The notes beneath the pieces are model-generated. The model did no database searches and was not told the DNA's origin. It saw only the letters and a program-made list of their open reading frames with translations. Of a stretch of 64,000 bases of DNA, positions 58,848 through 64,000 are shown one piece after another. This DNA comes from Leptospira andrefontaineae. GTDB lineage: Bacteria > Spirochaetota > Leptospiria > Leptospirales > Leptospiraceae. The position numbers and the translations under genes are program-made. The DNA is taken from NCBI RefSeq assembly GCF_004770105.1, contig NZ_RQEY01000019.1, forward strand, positions 310,001-374,000, written 5' to 3'. Position 1 is the stretch's first letter. Every line of letters starts with the position of its first letter.

Positions 58848-59500
58848 AACCTCGCCCCTCTTTCGAAAAAATTAAAACAATCTCGGAATTCGAATCCTAT
58901 TATTGGTACAGAGAAGAATTACAAAAAATCTGTCTGAACTTAGAGATCTCTTCCAAAGGTGCTAAAGCGGAATTAGAAGAAAGATTAAAATCGTATATTA
59001 CGTTAGGTAGAGAGAAATTTATTAAAAAAGAAAACTCTTCTAAAAACCAAATATCCGTTCGTAGAAAAGCTAAAAGTGAAAAAGAGATTACTCTTAGATC
59101 TAAAATTATCCCAGAAGGAATTCGATTTGATTCTAAATTTAGGGAATTCTGCAGAAAGTATTATGATCTCAAAAAATTCAGTTTTACAAAAGCAATGGCA
59201 GAAGCAGTTCGAGATGCGGAGAAGATCGGGAATTTAAAACTCAACGTCCAAGATCTTTTAAAGGTCTATGAAAACCCTCCCAAGGAAGAACGAGCCGACG
59301 ATCGTGTCCTGAGATGGAATCGTTTCGTAAAAGATTTTCATTCTGATCCGAAAACTTCTCCGCTTAAGTACAAACTGAATATTGCTGCTTTTTTATGGGG
59401 GAAGGTTCGGGACCGGCCTGGCAGTAAAAAATTCGATCCTTCCCTTTTAAAAGAATTTGCGAAAGAGATCCAAAAACTGGAAGAAAAGAGTAATAAGTAA
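58844..59500 (+). CDS. SAP-domain protein (DUF6434-like)
   Basis: An N-terminal SAP module (about residues 15-55: WYREELQKICLNLEISSKGAKAELEERL) is a DNA- or RNA-binding helical motif. The C-terminal half (about residues 90-200) has the conserved look of a family of unknown function joined to SAP (FREFCRKYYDLKKFSFTKAM, LNIAAFLWGKVRDRPGSKKF). It is translationally coupled to the Tag gene, so a role in DNA repair or nucleic-acid binding is inferred. Confidence 0.75.
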   Translation: MKPRPSFEKIKTISEFESYYWYREELQKICLNLEISSKGAKAELEERLKSYITLGREKFIKKENSSKNQISVRRKAKSEKEITLRSKIIPEGIRFDSKFREFCRKYYDLKKFSFTKAMAEAVRDAEKIGNLKLNVQDLLKVYENPPKEERADDRVLRWNRFVKDFHSDPKTSPLKYKLNIAAFLWGKVRDRPGSKKFDPSLLKEFAKEIQKLEEKSNK

Positions 59501-59577
59501 TGCTAAATCTGTAATGAAAATCAGGTTTTTCTGCTGGTAGAGTATCCTAACTCATTATAAAATATTATTCTAAACAA

Positions 59578-60174
59578 ATGAAAGTTAAGTTATTCTCATT
59601 CTCTATTCTAATCTGTTTCGCGATTAGTTTTCCTTTTTTCTTAGGGGCTCAATCGCAAAATAGAACGGTATGTTTAAATTGGGAAAAAAATTTCCCTAAA
59701 ATTGATTCCAAACTATATTTAGAGATCAGCGGTTTAGAATTGATACTCAGCCCTCCTTCCGGTGCAATAATGAGAAGTAGTAGACCGGGAGAATTAGTAC
59801 CAATTATACATGGATCTTATAAGACCGAAGGAAATAAAGACGTACTGATCGAATTTCCGTATGAGCCTGCCGATCCGGACGAATGTTCTTTCAATTGTAA
59901 GGAACAATCGCTCACTCTCCGCTCTAATCAAAACGCGGAAGAAGTATTCGATAGCTGTTTTAAATCATGTAAAAATAATACGAATTTCAAATTTGGAAAA
60001 GACAAATTTAAACTTCATCTGAAATTCAAAATTTACAGAGATGAATCAGATACTTTAAGAATAGATTCCGTTTCTTATAAAGATTTAAACCCAATCACCG
60101 GAAAATTGGCTTATTCTTTCCCTCATTATTTCGCGGGAGATCTAATAGAATGTTCTAATTCTATTTGGGATTAA
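59578..60174 (+). CDS. Exported hypothetical protein, 198 aa
   Basis: Signal peptide about residues 1-24 (ending LGAQ). The mature part is beta-rich and contains a Cys-rich patch (DECSFNCKEQ ... DSCFKSCKNN, about residues 100-135) that probably forms disulfides in the periplasm. No family recognised. Convergent with the TetR gene 20 bases away. Confidence 0.65.
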   Translation: MKVKLFSFSILICFAISFPFFLGAQSQNRTVCLNWEKNFPKIDSKLYLEISGLELILSPPSGAIMRSSRPGELVPIIHGSYKTEGNKDVLIEFPYEPADPDECSFNCKEQSLTLRSNQNAEEVFDSCFKSCKNNTNFKFGKDKFKLHLKFKIYRDESDTLRIDSVSYKDLNPITGKLAYSFPHYFAGDLIECSNSIWD

Positions 60175-60194
60175 TATATTTTGAAAATATAATA

Positions 60195-60791
60195 TTATTT
60201 GTCTAAAGACAAAAGTGCTTTTTCCAATCGATGGATATGTTTGAAATCACCGGACATTCCATATAACTGTAACGCGCCTTGGTAATAAAAAAGAATACTT
60301 TCCGAGATTTCTTTTAACTCGGATTCGGTTTTTACCTTTTTAGAACTCCAAGTAATTTCTTTTAAACAATTTTCGAAATCTTGGACCCACCGACTCAATG
60401 CAACCTTTACAAAATCCGATATCTCGGGTTCATCATGCGTTTGGTTGGATAAATTCGCGTAAGGACAACCGTAGATATAAGTGTTTTTCAAACCTCTTCT
60501 TAACATCTTCATCCAAGATTTGATAAAGTCCGAATATTTTTTTTCTCTCTTAGCGATCCTTTTAACAAATCCTAATATTGCTTCTTCTTGTTCCAAAAGA
60601 TAAGCCTTACCCAGATCCTTTTTGGAAGGAAAATGGATGTACAAGCTCTTCTTAAAGGCTCCCGCTTCTTCCAAAATTTCGTTTATTCCCGTGTTGGGAT
60701 AGCCCTTGGAATAAAATAATTTGAAGGCTGCCTTTAGGATCCTTTCTTTTGCAGGGTCTTCCGACCGAATTAAGTCCTTTTGGATTTTCAT
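60195..60791 (-). CDS. TetR-family transcriptional repressor
   Basis: The N-terminal helix-turn-helix is clear (ILKAAFKLFYSKGYPNTGINEILEEAG, then SLYIHFPSKKDL). The C-terminal ligand domain contains YGCPYANLSNQ, a feature of the LmrA/YxaF/NemR-like subgroup. Divergent from the double-hotdog thioesterase gene. Two copies of GTAGAC-N6-GTCTAC lie in the shared 100-base region, so it probably represses both genes. 198 aa, usual. Confidence 0.92.
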   Translation of the reverse strand: MKIQKDLIRSEDPAKERILKAAFKLFYSKGYPNTGINEILEEAGAFKKSLYIHFPSKKDLGKAYLLEQEEAILGFVKRIAKREKKYSDFIKSWMKMLRRGLKNTYIYGCPYANLSNQTHDEPEISDFVKVALSRWVQDFENCLKEITWSSKKVKTESELKEISESILFYYQGALQLYGMSGDFKHIHRLEKALLSLDK

Positions 60792-60812
60792 CTTTTTTTC
60801 AACTTTGATTAT

Positions 60813-60844
60813 AATTGTGGTAGACTGATCTGTCTACCACAATT
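60813..60844. promoter_or_regulatory. TetR operator 1
   Basis: Perfect inverted repeat with 13-base arms (AATTGTGGTAGAC and its complement) around TGATCT, 22 bases before the TetR start. The core TAGACTGATCTGTCTA closely resembles known NemR-type TetR boxes. Confidence 0.8.
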
Positions 60845-60861
60845 TATCCTGGACTTATCGA

Positions 60862-60879
60862 GTAGACCACTTTGTCTAC
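60862..60879. promoter_or_regulatory. TetR operator 2
   Basis: GTAGAC-N6-GTCTAC, the same core and spacing as operator 1, with its centre 42 bases (four helix turns) from it. It ends 1 base before the thioesterase GGAGG, so a bound repressor would sit on the transcription start or leader. Confidence 0.7.
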
Positions 60880-60891
60880 CGGAGGCTTTTT

Positions 60892-61716
60892 ATGAGGCTC
60901 ATGGAAAAAACGGATAAGATTATTACATCCTTTGCCGTTCCTGTCCGTAAATCTGATATAGATGTAAACGGACATGTAAACAACGGGACCTATCAAAGTT
61001 ATTTTGAAGAAGCAAGGATCAAAACCTTCCAGCTTTTAAAAGAGGAAGGGGAGACAATCCTAAGTTCAGACCGCTTAATTGTCCGCCAATGTGAAATAGA
61101 ATACAAAGCAGAGTTAAAATATCCGGAAGATGCAGTCATTACTACGGACATCCTTCACTCCGATCCTGAATCTACAGAGATTGTGCAGGAAATTTTTCGT
61201 GCCTCCGATTCATTATTAGTATGTAAGGCAAGATTTGTATTAAGTCTTTTCGATGATACGGAAGAAGTCTTCTATTCCGAAGAAAATTATCCCTATGCAT
61301 TCTATCATCCAATCAGCGTAGGCTGGGCAGAGATGAATCCAGAAGGTAAGGTAAATCTAGATACTATCCAATATTATCTGGACGATGCGAGGATCCGTTC
61401 TTCCTACCAATGTGGATTGGATTTACATTCATTACAAGCGAAAGGGATCGGCCCAGTGGTTTACAAAGCAGAATTGAATTATTTCGATTCTATGGGTTTT
61501 CCGGATGATTTTGTGATCGTTACGGTTTATCAAAAGGCGGAGAAGAATCGGTTGGCTTTCCGACATGATGTATTCTCTAAAAAAACCAAAAAATTGATCC
61601 TTACTTCTGTAGTGCATGGGCTCTTTATGGATCTAAAAAGGAAAAGACCTCATCAATTCACAGAAGAGGAAATGAAAATGATCTTTAGCGTGAAAAATAC
61701 TCCTCTCTTTGACTGA
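60892..61716 (+). CDS. Double-hotdog acyl-CoA thioesterase-like protein
   Basis: Two 4HBT-type hotdog halves: the first at about residues 10-130 (VRKSDIDVNGHVNNGTYQSYFEEARI, with the usual Asp and His-Asn), the second at about residues 140-270 (VGWAEMNPEGKVNLDTIQYYLDDARI), where the D-x-NGHVNN pattern is replaced by NPEGKVN. So one active half and one degenerate half are likely. Acyl-CoA or acyl-ACP hydrolysis is inferred from the family. GGAGG 6 bases before the first ATG. Controlled by the divergent TetR protein by position. Confidence 0.85.
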   Translation: MRLMEKTDKIITSFAVPVRKSDIDVNGHVNNGTYQSYFEEARIKTFQLLKEEGETILSSDRLIVRQCEIEYKAELKYPEDAVITTDILHSDPESTEIVQEIFRASDSLLVCKARFVLSLFDDTEEVFYSEENYPYAFYHPISVGWAEMNPEGKVNLDTIQYYLDDARIRSSYQCGLDLHSLQAKGIGPVVYKAELNYFDSMGFPDDFVIVTVYQKAEKNRLAFRHDVFSKKTKKLILTSVVHGLFMDLKRKRPHQFTEEEMKMIFSVKNTPLFD

Positions 61717-61761
61717 ATTTATGAATTGAAATTTCACTAACGTAAGGAGAGGGTAACTTCG

Positions 61762-62445
61762 ATGAGATTTGAACATTGGGGCCCTCTCCATTTTATTATA
61801 CTATTTCTTACTGCATTTCTAGGATTCGGACTACCTTATTTCAGCAAAAGAATCGCTTCTTCTAAAATCAAAAATACGATTGGATACGTTCTCGGGATCA
61901 TTCTTCTTTTAAACTATCTAGTTTATGTAATATACAGGATTAATTCCGGTTATTGGCAGATCCGCTATGATTTGCCTATGGAGTTCTGTAATTGGTCAGC
62001 GATCGTAACTTCTCTGGCTTTATTTACTCGAAATAGGACCCTTGCAGAACTTTCTTATTTCTGGGTGATTGCGGGGTCTATACAAGGGGTCATCACTCCG
62101 GATCTATCTGTTACCTTTCCTCATATTTACTTTTTTATATTCTTCATTGCACATTCAGGTTTGGTGATCTCCGCTCTTTATGTTGTATTTGGTTTGGAGT
62201 TAACTCCTAGAAAAGGAGCAGTAATTCGATCCGTTCTATATAGCCAGATTTACGTTGTAGCCGCTTTGCTTATAGATTTTGCCTTAGATGCAAACTACGG
62301 ATATATGAGAGAAAAATCCGCAGCAGGTTCTCTAATGGATTATTTAGGTCCTTGGCCTATTTATATTATTTGGATGCAGGTACTCGGAATGATCGTATTT
62401 ACTCTATTATATCTTCCTTTCTGGAAGAAAAATGCGAGTGATTGA
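61762..62445 (+). CDS. YwaF/TIGR02206-family integral membrane protein
   Basis: About seven helices in 227 aa. The conserved family pattern is visible: HFIILFLTA near the start, LPMEFCNWSAI, FWVIAGSIQGVITPD, and YLGPWPIYIIW near the end. Function unknown. It follows the thioesterase gene by 45 bases with GGAGAGGG upstream and may be co-transcribed. Convergent with the FecR-like gene. Confidence 0.85.
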   Translation: MRFEHWGPLHFIILFLTAFLGFGLPYFSKRIASSKIKNTIGYVLGIILLLNYLVYVIYRINSGYWQIRYDLPMEFCNWSAIVTSLALFTRNRTLAELSYFWVIAGSIQGVITPDLSVTFPHIYFFIFFIAHSGLVISALYVVFGLELTPRKGAVIRSVLYSQIYVVAALLIDFALDANYGYMREKSAAGSLMDYLGPWPIYIIWMQVLGMIVFTLLYLPFWKKNASD

Positions 62446-62451
62446 CGAGTA

Positions 62452-63810
62452 TTACTCTGATTCTATTTTTTCTACAGCATCCACAGGAATGATCAAGTTT
62501 CCGTCCGGTCTTAATACTACGTAGAAACTATCCTGCTGGTAGATAATCCCTCTTTCCATAGATCCGTCTTTTAGATAAAGAATGCGGACTTCTTGGGAGA
62601 TTTCTTGAGAAGCACCTGGACCTTTGCTATTTAAGATATCCGTAATGGATGCCTTATCCACCTTCTTAACTAACTCCATCAGTTGTTCTCTTTCTTTCAG
62701 GTCTTTCGGAGGGAAACGGACCATACTCGCGAACTTTCTTTCCAGATCCGCTTTTTCATCCGGAAGTATTTTTTTAAGAGAATTCTTAAGTTCTTTTGGA
62801 GAGATCAAGAACGGATCCTTAGGAAGAGAATCCACATGAGGTTTTAGACTCTTGATTAAAGTTTCGTCTAGTTGAGCGCTAGGTTGGGACTTCTTACTAG
62901 CCTTAATCGAATCTTCGATCCTTTTAAGACCTTTCATTCTCGCAGGAGAGAATCCTTTCCATGCCAGTTGTTGTCCCGATTCTATGGTCAGTTGTTGTTT
63001 ATCGAATAAGATAGGATATTCTTTAGCAAGAAGAGCAATTTCTTCTTTGGTTAACCAACTGGAGACCGACTCAAAGAAAATTGCATCACCAGATTCTAAT
63101 TTAACTTTTCCTTCTAATACTTTTACAGAAAGAGAAGAATCTGCGCGTTCTTTGTTGACCGAGACCTTAGTTCCTTCTAAGATTAATTTGAAATCATCAG
63201 AACCAATGGAAATATTTTCGCCGTCTTTCGGACCTTGGCTATCAAGAAGAACGGTTCCGTATCCTAGAGAAACATGGATCGCATTTTCTTTACGTTCTGC
63301 GGTGAAGTCCGTATTAGGTAGGGCTCTAACAGCGACACTCCTTTCCCCTTCTAATTGAACGTCACAGATTGAAGATTTTCCTGATACGATCCTTTTGCCG
63401 GATACATCCTCTCCAGCTTGAGAAGTTTTACCTTCGATGGAACATTCACCATAGGAATAAGTAAACTTATCTAAAGTGGCTTCTCCCTTTTTGATCGAAG
63501 AATTTTTATAGAAGTATATTCCAAAAGATGCAAATACCAGAGCTGCTGCTGCAAGATAGATTGCAGGTTTAGGGAAAGGAATGATATTTTTAGAAGAAGT
63601 CTTAGGAGAAAGGTTTTTTAACTCCAGAGAGGCAGCAGAAGTCCTAAGTTGCGATTGGATCTGAGTAATCTTTCGATATTCCGCCGCTCTTTCAGGGTCT
63701 CTTAACACGATTTCCAAAAGTTGTTTTTTCCCGGCAGCATCAAGCTCTTCGGAAAGATATAACTCTAGCAGATCTTCGAAACTATTTGACTGTTGGGTAT
63801 GTAATGCCAT
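62452..63810 (-). CDS. FecR-like anti-sigma factor / transmembrane sensor
   Basis: The N-terminal cytosolic part (about residues 1-75, ELYLSEELDAAGKKQLLEIV) looks like an anti-sigma domain. One helix follows (about residues 85-105, KPAIYLAAAALVFASFGIYF), then a periplasmic FecR-type beta domain (about 110-240, ending VSVKVLEGKVKLESGD) and a long helical C-terminal part. The ATG at 63810 is 1 base after the sigma stop, so the frame's extension to 63837 is not used. The pair with an ECF sigma factor supports an anti-sigma role. Confidence 0.82.
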   Translation of the reverse strand: MALHTQQSNSFEDLLELYLSEELDAAGKKQLLEIVLRDPERAAEYRKITQIQSQLRTSAASLELKNLSPKTSSKNIIPFPKPAIYLAAAALVFASFGIYFYKNSSIKKGEATLDKFTYSYGECSIEGKTSQAGEDVSGKRIVSGKSSICDVQLEGERSVAVRALPNTDFTAERKENAIHVSLGYGTVLLDSQGPKDGENISIGSDDFKLILEGTKVSVNKERADSSLSVKVLEGKVKLESGDAIFFESVSSWLTKEEIALLAKEYPILFDKQQLTIESGQQLAWKGFSPARMKGLKRIEDSIKASKKSQPSAQLDETLIKSLKPHVDSLPKDPFLISPKELKNSLKKILPDEKADLERKFASMVRFPPKDLKEREQLMELVKKVDKASITDILNSKGPGASQEISQEVRILYLKDGSMERGIIYQQDSFYVVLRPDGNLIIPVDAVEKIESE

Positions 63811-63811
63811 C

Positions 63812-64000
63812 TTATAGTCCGATCCCTTCTGCTTCAAGATGTGCTTTTAATAATCTAAACGCACTTAGCAAGCGACGACTAACGGTCCTCTCGGATATTC
63901 CGAGAGCATCCGCAGTTTCTTTGAGAGTTTTCTTTTGGATTTCCTTCAGTAATATTATACTCTTTTCAGGCTCAGGAAGACGGGAAACCCCATCTTTTAA
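63812..64000 (-). CDS. ECF-type sigma factor, C-terminal part (start outside window)
   Basis: Hand translation from the right edge gives 62 residues ending in [13 protein letters not shown]. They contain sigma region 4: [18 protein letters not shown] then [19 protein letters not shown], a helix-turn-helix. Together with the FecR-like gene one base downstream, this is a sigma/anti-sigma pair. A LuxR-type regulator would also have such a helix-turn-helix, but the [13 protein letters not shown] lead-in is sigma-like. Confidence 0.85.
   Translation of the reverse strand, partial: LKDGVSRLPEPEKSIILLKEIQKKTLKETADALGISERTVSRRLLSAFRLLKAHLEAEGIGL

Overview
The window looks like chromosomal DNA of a spirochaete of the genus Leptospira. 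This is inferred from moderately low GC, frequent TTG starts, relaxed lipoboxes with Asn before the Cys, SpoIIE-type phosphatases joined to membrane and HAMP modules, and abundant exported proteins of unknown family. The species cannot be fixed from the sequence alone. I found no tRNA, rRNA, insertion sequence, prophage, CRISPR array or origin.

Layout. 1-3205 (minus): a CPBP membrane protease, an exported unknown and a ClC chloride transporter that runs off the left edge. 3285-5299 (plus): a LysM-M23 peptidase and a strictosidine-synthase-like beta-propeller. 5344-11319 (minus): a compact assimilatory sulfate reduction operon, cysH-cysD-cysN-cobA-precorrin-2 dehydrogenase-cysI, including the siroheme genes that cysI needs. 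11932-14883: a membrane alkaline-phosphatase-superfamily enzyme and an LpxL/HtrB-type acyltransferase. 15062-22335 (plus): an AttH/CrtC-like exported protein, a four-gene Yej/Opp-type ABC transporter with no binding protein, and an AsmA-like protein. 22337-28593 (mostly minus): an LtaS-like enzyme, a membrane-anchored MutS-like ATPase, two very small genes and an exported caspase-like protein. 28911-29912: ilvC. 30005-39482 (minus): a signalling block, PP2C - MCP-like - MCP-like - PP2C, made of two paralogous pairs.

39609-47942: an aldehyde dehydrogenase, an outer-membrane-like protein, a degenerate CPBP protein, and a divergent set of GMC oxidoreductase / flavin monooxygenase / esterase that could form an oxidation-and-cleavage route. 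47961-55450 (minus): a secreted protease cluster. It holds a metzincin with four ASH (choice-of-anchor D) repeats, a small exported protein, an ASH-repeat lipoprotein, a subtilase, and overlapping the subtilase a small exported protein that resembles a free-standing subtilase propeptide. 55984-62445: an exported duplicated-domain protein, a MarR regulator with an SDR reductase, a Tag glycosylase with a SAP-domain protein, a TetR regulator divergent from a double-hotdog thioesterase, and a YwaF-like membrane protein. 62452-64000 (minus): a FecR-like anti-sigma protein and the end of an ECF-type sigma factor.

The most interesting items are the free-standing propeptide next to its likely protease, the two well-formed operator systems (a MarR palindrome in two copies, and a TetR GTAGAC-N6-GTCTAC element in two copies 42 bp apart), the mirrored PP2C/MCP quartet and the exported caspase homologue.
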